Shown piece after piece: positions 16,957 through 27,096 of a stretch of 33,839 bases of DNA. A program made the position numbers and the translations under genes. Below the pieces are notes generated by a model that saw nothing but the letters and a program-made list of their open reading frames with translations, had not been told where the DNA came from and did no database searches. The stretch comes from Alphaproteobacteria bacterium. GTDB lineage: Bacteria > Pseudomonadota > Alphaproteobacteria > Micropepsales > Micropepsaceae. The stretch spans positions 1 through 33,839 of the forward strand of contig JAHFQC010000060.1 of assembly GCA_023259375.1 (NCBI GenBank), given 5' to 3'. The stretch's first letter is position 1, and every line of letters starts with the position of its first letter.

Positions 16957-17302
16957 TCACCCACACCGTCTTGGCGCCGCTCTGCTGCAGCAGCACGACA
17001 GCTTGGGCGATGCCGTTGAAGTCCTGGCCTTGTGGGGCGTTGATGGAATAGCCGGCGCCCGGATGGGTCTTTTCGATCTCGGCGATCTTCGGCTTCAGGG
17101 TGGCAACATTGGCGTAGGTCACGCCGTCGATCTTCACCGATCCGTCGGCCAGCACGGCGACCGCAATCGACGGCGGCGGCGCGGGCGGGGTGGACGGCAC
17201 GTAGAGCCGGTAAAGGTAATAGCCGTAGCCGATCGTCAGGACGATCAGGACCGCGAGGATCGCGTAGCGGAAGCGGTTGATGAAGGTGTTCGGTCGCGCC
17301 AT
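16931..17302 (-). CDS. Orphan ExbD-like single-pass membrane protein
   Basis: A 123-aa protein with one membrane helix (about residues 12-32, RYAILAVLIVLTIGYGYYLY), a Pro-rich linker (STPPAPPPS) and a periplasmic domain shaped like ExbD/TolR. The pattern is IAVAVLADGSVKIDGVTYANVATLKPKI, then a polar stretch, then GIAQAVVLLQQSGAKTVWVIN. In working ExbD and TolR proteins the helix carries an Asp needed for proton flow; none is present here. No exbB or tonB gene is adjacent. It could be an ExbD-fold domain used for another purpose, or an inactive relative. The 3' end overlaps the end of the convergent carboxylesterase by 26 bp. Family placement is by pattern only. Confidence 0.6.
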   Translation of the reverse strand: MARPNTFINRFRYAILAVLIVLTIGYGYYLYRLYVPSTPPAPPPSIAVAVLADGSVKIDGVTYANVATLKPKIAEIEKTHPGAGYSINAPQGQDFNGIAQAVVLLQQSGAKTVWVINEPKKAR

Positions 17303-17378
17303 CTCAAATCCTTGGGCCTTAGGCCGGAATCAGGTTTCCGCCAACGTAACCCCGCGCCCCCGCGGATGACCAGACCGG

Positions 17379-18008
17379 CTAGTTGCCGAGCAGGACTGCG
17401 TTCCGGCGGACGTCGTCGAGCGAGACTTCGTGTTTCCAGATCAGCCAACCGGTGGTGGCATGTACCGTCTCTTCGCCGCTGGCGGCGGAGGGGCTGGCGT
17501 CCGCGTCCGGTGTGCTGGTGGAGGAACCGGTGTTGGCGTGGCGGCCGCCGACCATTCCCGTCATCGCATCGGTGGTCGGCATGACCGGACGGCCGGGCAG
17601 CTTGATATCGCCTTTCACCAGATCGGCAATCTTGCCGGATTTGAGCCGCCAGCCGCCGCCATCGACCCGCATCAGCCGGTCCGGCGCGAAGGCGAGGGTG
17701 AGGAGGTACAATTTCATCGTCCCGACCGCTGCCTCTTCGGCCTGGCCCATCGCTGCCGCCGCGTTGTGGCCGAAGCCGTGGCCGTAGCTGATCCAGCGGT
17801 CGTCGCCTTCCCACAGGGCGTGAAAGGCGTCGTTGCTCATCGGCACCAGCAGGCCGTGGCCGAAATCGACCTTGTCGGGAGTACCTTTGATCAGCTTCGG
17901 CTTTGGCCCGACCTTGAGGACTTCGCCCAGCGTGTTGCGGGCCTTCGCGGCCGCAGCCATGACGGCAATACCGCTGAGGGCGGCAAGGCAGACACGTCTG
18001 GTCGTCAT
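17379..18008 (-). CDS. Exported protein of unknown function downstream of hemB
   Basis: A 209-aa protein of no family I can name. The start is MTTRRVCLAALSGIAVMAAAAKA: a twin-Arg start and hydrophobic core, so it is probably exported by Sec or Tat. The middle holds two unusual His/Gly-rich pieces, FGHGLLVPMSNDAFHALWEGDDRW and SYGHGFGHNAAAAMGQAEEA, and a low-complexity stretch of Ser/Thr/Ala (SSTSTPDADASPSAASG) lies near residue 170. The real start is the ATG at 18008; the frame stays open much further up but that part is an antisense shadow of hemB. It sits 17 bp after the hemB stop on the same strand, so it is likely co-transcribed, but nothing ties it to haem synthesis. Confidence 0.72.
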   Translation of the reverse strand: MTTRRVCLAALSGIAVMAAAAKARNTLGEVLKVGPKPKLIKGTPDKVDFGHGLLVPMSNDAFHALWEGDDRWISYGHGFGHNAAAAMGQAEEAAVGTMKLYLLTLAFAPDRLMRVDGGGWRLKSGKIADLVKGDIKLPGRPVMPTTDAMTGMVGGRHANTGSSTSTPDADASPSAASGEETVHATTGWLIWKHEVSLDDVRRNAVLLGN

Positions 18009-18025
18009 CGGATTCCCCGGCCGGG

Positions 18026-20238
<2,213 letters not shown>

Positions 20239-20293
20239 GGACGCTCGCGCAACTGCGCGTCGGTGGCATTGCACCTCGCAACTTTACGCTTTG

Positions 20294-20323
20294 TTTGCCT
20301 GTTTGACATAAAGACTAGGCAAA
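20294..20323. promoter_or_regulatory. Inverted repeat with -35-like TTGACA upstream of the LdtR-like gene
   Basis: TTTGCCT (20294-20300) and AGGCAAA (20317-20323) are perfect inverted 7-bp arms. The spacer contains TTGACA (20303-20308), a consensus -35 box. A regulator bound here would cover the promoter. No good -10 at 17 bp was found, so the promoter call is weak, but the symmetric site is clear. Confidence 0.5.
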
Positions 20324-20445
20324 TAACGCCTGGTAATACTGCTTTTTCCGGGCCTTCTCGGCAAGTTTTACCGGTCCTTAATTGCTGCCTCCTAGTCTGA
20401 ACCCACAATAACAGGTGGGCCCTCGAAAAAACGAGGGGAAGGCGA

Positions 20446-20955
20446 ATGACAGCTCTGGCAAGACCGCAAGCGGCGGCCGCGATCGACGGCGCGCGCGAGC
20501 AAGCGAAATACTATCTCGAGACTCTCAATCTCGTAGAAAGGCTGCATCGCCAGCTTCTCGACGTGATCAAGGACGAGCTCGACCGGCGCGACGAACGCGA
20601 GATCAATAGCGTCCAGGCGCTGTTGCTGTTCAACGTCGGCGACCAGGAACTGACTGCCGGCGAACTGAGAAGCCGCGGCCATTATCTCGGTTCGAACGTC
20701 TCCTACAATCTGAAGAAGCTGGTCGACCTCGGCTACATTCATCATGAGCGTTCGGAAGTGGACCGCCGTTCGGTACTGGTCCGTCTGACCGCGAAAGGCG
20801 AGGCCGTCCGCGACATGCTGCGCGAACTGTTCGGGCGCCATCTCGGCTCGCTCGAAGCGGTCGGCAACGTCGCCACCAGCGACCTCGACAGTTTGAACGC
20901 ATCCCTCCGGCGCATCGAGCGCTTCTGGATCGATCAGGTTCGTTTCCGGCTCTAA
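20446..20955 (+). CDS. MarR-type winged-helix regulator, LdtR-like
   Basis: A 169-aa regulator resembling the LdtR-type MarR proteins conserved across alphaproteobacteria. In some species these control L,D-transpeptidase and cell-envelope stress genes. An N-terminal helix (EQAKYYLETLNLVERLHRQLLDVIKDEL) is followed by NSVQALLLFNVGDQELTAGELRSRGHYLGSN and the recognition helix region NVSYNLKKLVDLGYIHHERSEVDRRSVLVRLTAKG. These blocks match that group better than typical MarR proteins. The start at 20446 follows GAGGGGAAGGCGA, a strong ribosome-binding site. The 5' region holds an inverted repeat and the 3' end a terminator, so it is a single-gene unit. Targets in this organism are unknown. Confidence 0.85.
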   Translation: MTALARPQAAAAIDGAREQAKYYLETLNLVERLHRQLLDVIKDELDRRDEREINSVQALLLFNVGDQELTAGELRSRGHYLGSNVSYNLKKLVDLGYIHHERSEVDRRSVLVRLTAKGEAVRDMLRELFGRHLGSLEAVGNVATSDLDSLNASLRRIERFWIDQVRFRL

Positions 20956-20984
20956 GCCCGAACGTGAGTTCCTGAACGCCCAAG

Positions 20985-21022
20985 GCCCGTCCCCCCTGCT
21001 TTCTAGGGGCGCGGGCTTTGGT
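20985..21022 (+). terminator. Likely terminator after the LdtR-like gene
   Basis: GCCCG (20985-20989) and the following C run pair with GGGG and CGGGC (21006-21016) around a short loop, followed by TTTGGTGTTTTG. It lies 30 bp after the stop. The stem has a bulge and the T tract is broken, so strength is uncertain. Confidence 0.65.
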
Positions 21023-21058
21023 GTTTTGGGCCATGCCGACTCGTGCCACCATGGCCTC

Positions 21059-21700
21059 ATGCGCCTGACGCGGAGCCATCTTTATCATCACGGCCGTTTT
21101 TACGTCGCTGTCGCGATGGGCGTGTTCGTCTACGCGATGTTCCGTATGGCCGGTGTACCGCAAGCTTTGGCGGCGTCGGGCGACGCGTTCTTCGTCGTTT
21201 ATCTGGCCGGCGCGCTCGGCGTGCTGCTTGGCCACACGCCGGCAGACCTCAAGCGCCGCGCGGCGCGCCAGGACGAGGGCATTCTCATCGTCGTCGCGAT
21301 TACGCTGGTGGTGATTGCGGTCAATTTGACCGGCGTGTTCCAGGCGCTCAACAGCGGCGGCAAGCTGGATCCGCTGTCGCTGGGATTGGTGCTGGCGGCG
21401 GCGCCGCTGGGATGGTTTGTTTTGCATACCATCTCGGCGTTCCACTACGCCAACATGTTCTATTTCGATCCGCCCGGTGACGGCAACCCGGGCGAGGCCC
21501 TCGAGTTCCCCGGCACCAAAGCGCCCGATCTTTGGGACTTTCTCTATTTCTCGCTGGTGATCGGCATGACGGCGCAGGTTTCCGACGTCCAGATCCTGAC
21601 CGGCAGCATGCGGCGGGCCGTGACGGGTCACGCAATCGTGTCGTTCTTTTTCAACACGGTGCTGATCGCTTTGGTGGTAAATGCGGTCGTAGCTCGCTGA
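21059..21700 (+). CDS. DUF1345-family membrane protein
   Basis: A 213-aa integral membrane protein matching the DUF1345 family. It has about five hydrophobic helices: around residues 15-35, 38-58, 75-97, 108-128 and near the C-terminus. Family-like blocks are FFVVYLAGALGVLLG, LGWFVLHTISAFHYANMFY, and DLWDFLYFSLVIGMTAQVSDVQI, the last being highly characteristic. The function of the family is unknown. The ATG at 21059 is chosen because a TTG at 21026 would overlap the upstream terminator; no strong ribosome-binding site is visible. It is followed by the hemA promoter region. Confidence 0.87.
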   Translation: MRLTRSHLYHHGRFYVAVAMGVFVYAMFRMAGVPQALAASGDAFFVVYLAGALGVLLGHTPADLKRRAARQDEGILIVVAITLVVIAVNLTGVFQALNSGGKLDPLSLGLVLAAAPLGWFVLHTISAFHYANMFYFDPPGDGNPGEALEFPGTKAPDLWDFLYFSLVIGMTAQVSDVQILTGSMRRAVTGHAIVSFFFNTVLIALVVNAVVAR

Positions 21701-21747
21701 AATGGACGCGAGCTATTATCATGTGACAATTATGCCGTTCTAATTTC

Positions 21748-21761
21748 TTGAAACGTTCCAA
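21748..21761. promoter_or_regulatory. Possible FNR/FixK-like site upstream of hemA
   Basis: TTGAAACGTTCCAA has the 5-4-5 layout of FNR/FixK boxes (TTGAT-N4-ATCAA) and is a near-perfect palindrome with one mismatch. It sits 52 bp before the hemA start. hemA is under FNR-type oxygen control in several alphaproteobacteria. The half-sites TTGAA/TCCAA deviate from consensus, so this is a candidate only. Confidence 0.4.
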
Positions 21762-21813
21762 AATACGACCGATGATGCGGCCGTCAGTTCGGAGGGGTGG
21801 AGTCATAAAAGCC

Positions 21814-23037
21814 ATGTCTTTTCCGTATCTTGCCCGCTTTCAGGAGGCCGTCGCCGAGCTTAAACGCGAGGGCCGTTACCGGGTGTTTGCCGACCTGTTG
21901 CGGCGCAAGGGTGCTTTCCCGACAGCCACCTATTACGGCGGCGACCAGCCTCGCGACATCACCATCTGGTGCTCGAACGACTATCTCGGCATGGGCCAGC
22001 ATCCCAAGGTGCTCGCCGCCATGCATGAGGCGCTCGATACCTGCGGCGCGGGGGCGGGCGGCACGCGGAACATCTCCGGCACGACCCACTATCACATCCA
22101 GCTCGAACAGGAGCTGGCCGACTTGCACGGCAAGGAAGCCGCGCTGACCTTCACGTCGGGCTACGTTTCCAACGACGCCTCGCTGTCGACCTTGTCGAAG
22201 CTGCTCCCGAACGTGGTGCTGATTTCCGATCAGCTCAATCACAACTCGATGATCGAAGGCATCCGCCACGGCGGCGCCGAAAAGAAGATCTTCCGCCATA
22301 ACGACGTCGAGCACCTGGAAGAAATCCTCAAGTCCATCGCGCCGGAACGGCCGAAAGTGATCGCCTTCGAAGGCGTCTATTCGATGGACGGCGATTTCGG
22401 CCCGACCGAGAAGATCTGCGATCTCGCCGACAAGTACGGCGCGTTCACCTATATCGACGAAGTTCATGCCGTTGGCATGTACGGACCGCGCGGTGCCGGT
22501 GTGGCGGCTCGTGACGGCACCATGGACCGCATCGACATCGTCGAAGGCACGCTGGCCAAGGCCTATGGCGTGCAAGGCGGTTACATCACCGCCAGTGCGG
22601 CGATCATCGACGCCATCCGCTCCTATGCGCCGGGCTTCATCTTCTCGACTTCGCTGGCGCCGGTGTTGTGTGCGGGCGCGATCGCTTCGATCCGCCATCT
22701 CAAGGAAAGCAACGTCGAGCGCGAAAAGCAGCAGGCGGCGGCAGGACGGCTCAAGGCGATGCTGAAAGGCGTCGGTTTGCCGGTGATCGACACGCCGAGC
22801 CATATCGTGCCGGTGATGGTCGGCGATCCGGTGTGCTGCAAGGCGGTGTCGGATGCGCTGATGCGCGACTACGGCATCTACGTGCAGCCGATCAACTATC
22901 CGACCGTGCCGCGCGGCCAGGAGCGCCTGCGTTTCACGCCGGGCCCGCTGCATACACCGGCCATGATGGACAAACTCGTCGGCGCGCTGTCGGATCTGTG
23001 GAAGCACCACGAACTGCCGCAGCAGAGCGTCGCCTGA
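21814..23037 (+). CDS. hemA: 5-aminolevulinate synthase
   Basis: A 407-aa PLP enzyme that condenses glycine and succinyl-CoA to 5-aminolevulinate, the entry step of the C4 (Shemin) route typical of alphaproteobacteria. The Schiff-base Lys249 is in [14 protein letters not shown]. Other family blocks are [21 protein letters not shown] at the N-terminus, [43 protein letters not shown] and [18 protein letters not shown]. These are characteristic of ALAS and distinguish it from the related biotin enzyme BioF. The start is the ATG at 21814, about 10 bp after GGAGGGGTGGAG. The next gene begins one base after its stop. A candidate FNR/FixK box lies upstream. Confidence 0.96.
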   Translation: MSFPYLARFQEAVAELKREGRYRVFADLLRRKGAFPTATYYGGDQPRDITIWCSNDYLGMGQHPKVLAAMHEALDTCGAGAGGTRNISGTTHYHIQLEQELADLHGKEAALTFTSGYVSNDASLSTLSKLLPNVVLISDQLNHNSMIEGIRHGGAEKKIFRHNDVEHLEEILKSIAPERPKVIAFEGVYSMDGDFGPTEKICDLADKYGAFTYIDEVHAVGMYGPRGAGVAARDGTMDRIDIVEGTLAKAYGVQGGYITASAAIIDAIRSYAPGFIFSTSLAPVLCAGAIASIRHLKESNVEREKQQAAAGRLKAMLKGVGLPVIDTPSHIVPVMVGDPVCCKAVSDALMRDYGIYVQPINYPTVPRGQERLRFTPGPLHTPAMMDKLVGALSDLWKHHELPQQSVA

Positions 23038-23038
23038 G

Positions 23039-23230
23039 ATGAACGCCGCCCCGACCAAAGACGAGGGCGTCTATATCGAGTGCGTCGTCAACGGGGCGCT
23101 GATGAAGGTCAGTGCCATCGATCCGAAAACCGGCACCGAAGCGAGTGTCTTCGGACCCGCGACGGCGCGCACAGCGCTGACGCGCACGGCCGTGCAGAAA
23201 CTGGCGATGGTGCTGAAGAAGCAACAATAA
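23039..23230 (+). CDS. Small DUF6898-like protein
   Basis: A 63-aa soluble small protein, begun one base after the hemA stop, so the two are surely co-transcribed and probably translationally linked. Pattern: EGVYIECVVNGALMKVSAID, then PKTGTEASVFGPATAR, then LTRTAVQKLAMVLKKQQ. This recalls the DUF6898 family found next to hemA or in similar places in alphaproteobacteria. The assignment is from memory of the pattern, not a search. No signal peptide or membrane helix. Function is unknown; the hemA link hints at a role connected to the same regulon. Confidence 0.75.
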   Translation: MNAAPTKDEGVYIECVVNGALMKVSAIDPKTGTEASVFGPATARTALTRTAVQKLAMVLKKQQ

Positions 23231-23270
23231 CTGTCGCTTCAGCGGACAAACGAAGCAGTGGCTCAACTAC

Positions 23271-23381
23271 TCGTCTTGGCCGGGCATTCGACCCGGCCAT
23301 CCAGGCGGTGGTGAAATCTGGATCCGCGTTGATATTTGCTCTGGCACTGGATGGCCGGGTCAAGCCCGGCCATGACGGGGA
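23271..23381. repeat. REP-like palindromic element
   Basis: Two facing copies of a CCGGG-rich palindrome. The left hairpin pairs GGCCGGG with CCCGGCC (23278-23298); the right hairpin pairs GGCCGGG with CCCGGCC (23353-23371). The flanks TCGTC/GACG and ATCCAG/CTGGAT make the two copies inverted to one another over the whole 111 bp. Repeats of this form (TGGCCGGG-N-CCCGGCCAT) are widely scattered in alphaproteobacterial genomes. It lies between the convergent small gene and mucR. Confidence 0.82.
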
Positions 23382-23388
23382 GAGCGAT

Positions 23389-23838
23389 TTATCCCCGCCG
23401 CCGCGACTTGGTCACCGGCCTGCCGAGGCCGATTTTCTTGGCGAATTCGGAGCGCTGGGCGGCATAGTTGGAGGCGACCATCGGATAGTCGGGCGGCAGG
23501 CCCCATTTTGCGCGATACTGATCGGGCGACAGGCCATAGCGCGAGCGCAGATAGCGCTTCAGCATCTTCAGGCGTTTGCCGTCTTCGAGGCAGATCAGAT
23601 ATTCCGGCGTGATCGACTTCTTCACCGGCACGGCGGGCTTCTGGTTGGTCACCTCTTCGGCAGCCGGCGCACCCGACAGCGAGCCGAGCGTAGCGTGGAC
23701 ATTCTTAATCATCGCCGGCAGTTCACCGACCGGAACAGGGTTGTTGCTGACATAGGCGGCGACGATATCAGACGCCAATTTCAGCAAGTCGGTACCCTTC
23801 ACGCTTTCCATTTTCTCTTCCTTGTCCGGATCGGTCAT
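23389..23838 (-). CDS. mucR: MucR/Ros-family regulator lacking zinc-binding histidines
   Basis: A 149-aa DNA-binding protein of the MucR/Ros family, which in alphaproteobacteria represses many envelope, exopolysaccharide and cell-cycle genes by binding AT-rich DNA. The N-terminal oligomerisation region (LLKLASDIVAAYVSNNPV) and the DNA-binding domain (ITPEYLICLEDGKRLKMLKRYLRSRYGLSPDQYRAKWGLPPDYPMV) are clear. In zinc-finger members the finger has two Cys and two His; here only Cys83 remains, and Tyr96 and Arg100 stand at the His places. Zinc-free members are known, so it can still be active. The start is given at 23838; the ATG at 23811 (residue 10) has a better AAGGAAGAG site and may be the true start. 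The AT-rich region upstream is a likely autoregulation site. Confidence 0.9.
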   Translation of the reverse strand: MTDPDKEEKMESVKGTDLLKLASDIVAAYVSNNPVPVGELPAMIKNVHATLGSLSGAPAAEEVTNQKPAVPVKKSITPEYLICLEDGKRLKMLKRYLRSRYGLSPDQYRAKWGLPPDYPMVASNYAAQRSEFAKKIGLGRPVTKSRRRG

Positions 23839-24187
23839 TTGCCGGACGTTCGCCTGTTGTCGAGATCGTTCCGCTAGGTGTGGTCACACAAATACAATCA
23901 CGATTCTAAATCTTCGGAATATTCCAAAGTATTCACATCAGGATTGCTTTTGCAAATCTCGCCGGGATTATCACGAATGTTTTATGTACAAGCACCGCAA
24001 CTACTTCCTATACGTAAGTAATACTTCGACTTAAGGTGGAGCTTCGACCCGTGTGGGTTGATAAGAACCAACCTCGCGGCAATCCTCCTCTGGCGCTAGA
24101 TTTGGTAAAAGGGTAGGGGTACGACCACTGAAGGTGCCGTGCCGGTCAACGGCTGGGGCGCTATCGAAGCGGGTGATGGAGGTGCGC
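23839..24187. other. 349-bp AT-rich divergent regulatory region between mucR and glyA
   Basis: No gene-like frame. The stretch from about 23880 to 24020 is clearly AT-richer than its surroundings, as expected for a region bound by MucR and containing divergent promoters. A 10-bp palindrome GGAATATTCC lies at 23916-23925 within a partly symmetric 16-bp block. I saw no riboswitch fold or terminator. Confidence 0.5.
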
Positions 24188-25468
24188 GTGGCCGGTAATT
24201 CGGAGTTCTTCAATGCAGGGGTGGCCCAGACGGATCCCGAGCTGGCTAAGGCCATCAACGACGAATTCAAGCGTCAGCAAGAAAAGATCGAGCTGATTGC
24301 CTCCGAAAACATCGTCTCCAAGGCTGTTTTGGAAGCCCAAGGCTCGGTTCTGACCAACAAATACGCCGAAGGCTACTCGGGGCGGCGCTATTACGGCGGC
24401 TGCGAATACGTCGATGTTGCAGAAAACCTTGCCATCGAGCGGGCCTGCAAGCTGTTCGACTGCAGCTTCGCCAATGTCCAGCCGCACTCCGGCGCCCAGG
24501 CCAACCAGGCCGTATTCATGGCGCTGTTGCAGCCCGGCGATACCTTCATGGGGCTGGATCTGTCCTGTGGCGGACATCTGACCCATGGCTCGCCGGCCAA
24601 CCAGTCGGGCAAGTGGTTCAAGCCGGTCGGCTACAAGGTCCGCCGCCAGGATCACCGCATCGACATGGATGAAGTCGCCGCGCTGGCCAAGGAGCACAAG
24701 CCGAAGATCATCATTGCCGGCGGTTCGGCCTATCCCCGCCACATCGATTTCGCCGCCTTCCGCAAGATCGCGGACGAAGTCGGCGCTTATTTCATGGTCG
24801 ACATGGCGCACTTCGCCGGTCTGGTGGCGGGCGGGGTGCACCCCAACCCTCTCGACCACGCCCATGTGGTGACGACTACCACCCATAAGACCCTGCGCGG
24901 TCCGCGCGGCGGCATGATCCTTTCCCGCGATCCCGATCTCGGCAAGAAGATCAACTCGGCCGTTTTCCCGGGTCTGCAGGGCGGGCCGCTGATGCACGTC
25001 ATCGCCGCCAAAGCGGTGGCGTTCGGCGAAGCCTTAAAGCCGGAGTTCAAGATCTACGCCAAAGCCGTTGTCGAGAATGCGAAAATCCTCGCCCAGACGC
25101 TGAACGCTGGCGGCCTCGATATCGTTTCCGGCGGTACCGATACGCATCTGATGCTGGTTGACCTGCGCCCCAAGGGCACGACCGGCAAGGCGGCGGAAAA
25201 GGCGCTCGATCGCGCCTACATCACCTGCAACAAGAACTCGATCCCGTACGATACCGAGAAGTACACCATCACCTCCGGCATCCGGCTCGGCACGCCGGCC
25301 GGTACGACGCGCGGGTTCGGTCCCGCCGAGTTCAAGGAAATCGGCAATCTGATCATCGAGGTGGTCGACGCTCTTGGCAAAAAGGGTGAAGCCGGCGACG
25401 CCGATGTCGAAGCCAACGTGCGTGCTCGTGTGCGTGAGCTGTGCAGTCGTTTCCCGATCTATAACTGA
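24188..25468 (+). CDS. glyA: Serine hydroxymethyltransferase
   Basis: A 426-aa PLP enzyme converting serine and tetrahydrofolate to glycine and methylene-tetrahydrofolate, the main source of one-carbon units. Signature blocks are [60 protein letters not shown], and the PLP motif [16 protein letters not shown] with Lys234. The start used is the GTG at 24188, five bases after GGAGG; the in-frame ATG at 24176 contains that site and would add four residues. It opens the glyA-nrdR-rib-nusB run. Glycine made here also feeds ALAS (hemA), encoded 1.2 kb upstream. Confidence 0.96.
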   Translation: MAGNSEFFNAGVAQTDPELAKAINDEFKRQQEKIELIASENIVSKAVLEAQGSVLTNKYAEGYSGRRYYGGCEYVDVAENLAIERACKLFDCSFANVQPHSGAQANQAVFMALLQPGDTFMGLDLSCGGHLTHGSPANQSGKWFKPVGYKVRRQDHRIDMDEVAALAKEHKPKIIIAGGSAYPRHIDFAAFRKIADEVGAYFMVDMAHFAGLVAGGVHPNPLDHAHVVTTTTHKTLRGPRGGMILSRDPDLGKKINSAVFPGLQGGPLMHVIAAKAVAFGEALKPEFKIYAKAVVENAKILAQTLNAGGLDIVSGGTDTHLMLVDLRPKGTTGKAAEKALDRAYITCNKNSIPYDTEKYTITSGIRLGTPAGTTRGFGPAEFKEIGNLIIEVVDALGKKGEAGDADVEANVRARVRELCSRFPIYN

Positions 25469-25480
25469 GGACAGTCAGCC

Positions 25481-25948
25481 ATGCGCTGCCCCTTCTGTGG
25501 TCACGACGATACCCAGGTCAAAGACAGCCGGCCGAGCGAAGACAACTCGGCCATCCGGCGCCGGCGCCATTGCCCGGAATGCGGCGGGCGTTTCACGACC
25601 TTCGAACGCGTTCAGTTGCGCGAGCTGATCGTCGTGAAGAAGAGCGGCCGGCGCGAACCCTTCGACCGCGATAAACTCGAACGCTCGATCAATCACGCGC
25701 TGCGCAAGCGCCCGGTCGAGCAGGACCGCGTCGACCGCATGATCACCGGCATCGTCCGCCGCCTCGAAAGCATGGGCGAGAACGAAGTCCCGTCGCCGAT
25801 GATCGGCGAATTGGTGATGCAGGCACTGGCAAGTTTGGACAAGGTCGCCTACGTCCGGTTCGCGTCGGTCTACAAGAACTTCCGCGAAGCCAAGGATTTC
25901 GAGACCATTTTGGGCGAAATCCACGGGGGCATCGAGGAAAAGGACTGA
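25481..25948 (+). CDS. nrdR: Ribonucleotide reductase repressor NrdR
   Basis: A 155-aa repressor that senses ATP/dATP and turns down ribonucleotide reductase genes. The N-terminal zinc ribbon MRCPFCG ... [15 protein letters not shown] contains the four Cys. The ATP-cone follows from about residue 47 ([23 protein letters not shown]). Length and layout are exactly those of the family. The ATG at 25481 lies 12 bp after the glyA stop with TGAGGA upstream, and 4 bp separate its stop from ribD. The glyA-nrdR-ribD order is typical of alphaproteobacteria. Confidence 0.97.
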   Translation: MRCPFCGHDDTQVKDSRPSEDNSAIRRRRHCPECGGRFTTFERVQLRELIVVKKSGRREPFDRDKLERSINHALRKRPVEQDRVDRMITGIVRRLESMGENEVPSPMIGELVMQALASLDKVAYVRFASVYKNFREAKDFETILGEIHGGIEEKD

Positions 25949-25952
25949 GGCC

Positions 25953-27047
25953 ATGAAGGCCGAAGACCTCCATCATATGCGCCATGCGCTTGCGCTGGCG
26001 GCGCGGGGGCTTGGGGACGTGGCGCCGAACCCGGCGGTCGGCTGCGTCATCGTCAATGACGGCGTTGTCGTCGGGCGTGGGCGGACGGCCAAGGGCGGGC
26101 GGCCGCATGCGGAGCCGCAGGCGCTGGCGATGGCCGGCGAGGCGGCGCGCGGGGCGACGGCCTATGTCACTTTGGAGCCCTGTTCGCATCACGGCCACAC
26201 CCCACCGTGCGCCAAGTCGCTGATCGATGCCGGCGTGGGCCGCGTCGTGGTGGCAACCGGCGATCCCGATACAAGGGTCAACGGCGAAGGCATTGCTTGG
26301 CTCCGGATGGCCGGGGTCGAAGTGACGACCGGCGTCTGCGAACAGGAAGCGATCGATCTCAACGCCGGCTTCTTCATGAAGGTGCGGCACGCGCGGCCGC
26401 TGGTCACGCTCAAGATCGCCCAGAGCCTCGATGGTAAGATCGCCACTGCCACCGGCGAAAGCCAATGGATCACCGGCGAGACGGCGAGGGCCTACGGCCA
26501 CCTTCTGCGGGCCCGCAACGACGCCATCTTGATCGGCGCGGGGACGGCGGAAGCCGACGATCCGATGCTGACCTGCCGCCTGCCGGGGCTGGAGGACCGC
26601 AAGCCGCTCCGGGTGGTGCTGGATACCCGGCTCCGGCTGACCGAATGGTCGAAACTGGCTCAGACCTCGGGGGAGATTCCGACGGTGGTCTACACCACGG
26701 CCGCGGAGGGTGGCGGCGCGCTGGAGGCCTGCGGCGTTCAGATCGCCCGGGTCGCCAAGGATGCGGCCGGACGGCCTCAAATCGACGCGGTGCTGGCCGA
26801 CTTGGCCGAGCGCGGCATAACGCGTCTGCTGGTGGAAGGCGGCGCGGCTGTCCACGCCTCGTTCCTGAACGCCGGAATGGCCGACCGGCTGGCGGTTTTT
26901 AGCGCTCCCATGATCCTCGGCGGGGCGGGCCTCAGTTCAGTCGATACGCTGGTAGTGCTCGCGCTCAATGAGGCGCCACAATTCGTGATGACAGCTAAGC
27001 GCCCGCTCGGGGCCGACCTTCTGGTAACCTACGCCCGGAGAGGTTAG
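25953..27047 (+). CDS. ribD: Bifunctional riboflavin biosynthesis protein RibD
   Basis: A 364-aa two-domain enzyme for the second and third riboflavin steps. The N-terminal deaminase (about residues 1-145) has the zinc motif HAEPQAL and PCSHHGHTPPCAKSL. The C-terminal reductase (about 150-364) begins RPLVTLKIAQSLDGKIATATGESQWITG and contains RNDAILIGAGTAEADDPMLTCR and LLVEGGAAVHASFL. Both domains look intact. It starts 4 bp after nrdR, within the same operon, and is followed by ribE after 49 bp. Confidence 0.96.
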   Translation: MKAEDLHHMRHALALAARGLGDVAPNPAVGCVIVNDGVVVGRGRTAKGGRPHAEPQALAMAGEAARGATAYVTLEPCSHHGHTPPCAKSLIDAGVGRVVVATGDPDTRVNGEGIAWLRMAGVEVTTGVCEQEAIDLNAGFFMKVRHARPLVTLKIAQSLDGKIATATGESQWITGETARAYGHLLRARNDAILIGAGTAEADDPMLTCRLPGLEDRKPLRVVLDTRLRLTEWSKLAQTSGEIPTVVYTTAAEGGGALEACGVQIARVAKDAAGRPQIDAVLADLAERGITRLLVEGGAAVHASFLNAGMADRLAVFSAPMILGGAGLSSVDTLVVLALNEAPQFVMTAKRPLGADLLVTYARRG

Positions 27048-27096
27048 GAAGGGACGCGGCCGGGTTTCCGGAACGCGCGCGGACAAGAGTGGAACC

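Noticed and set aside
27048..27096. FMN riboswitch ahead of a rib gene
   Set aside because: The gaps in the rib operon are too short and lack the conserved FMN-element blocks. None was recognised before glyA or ribD.
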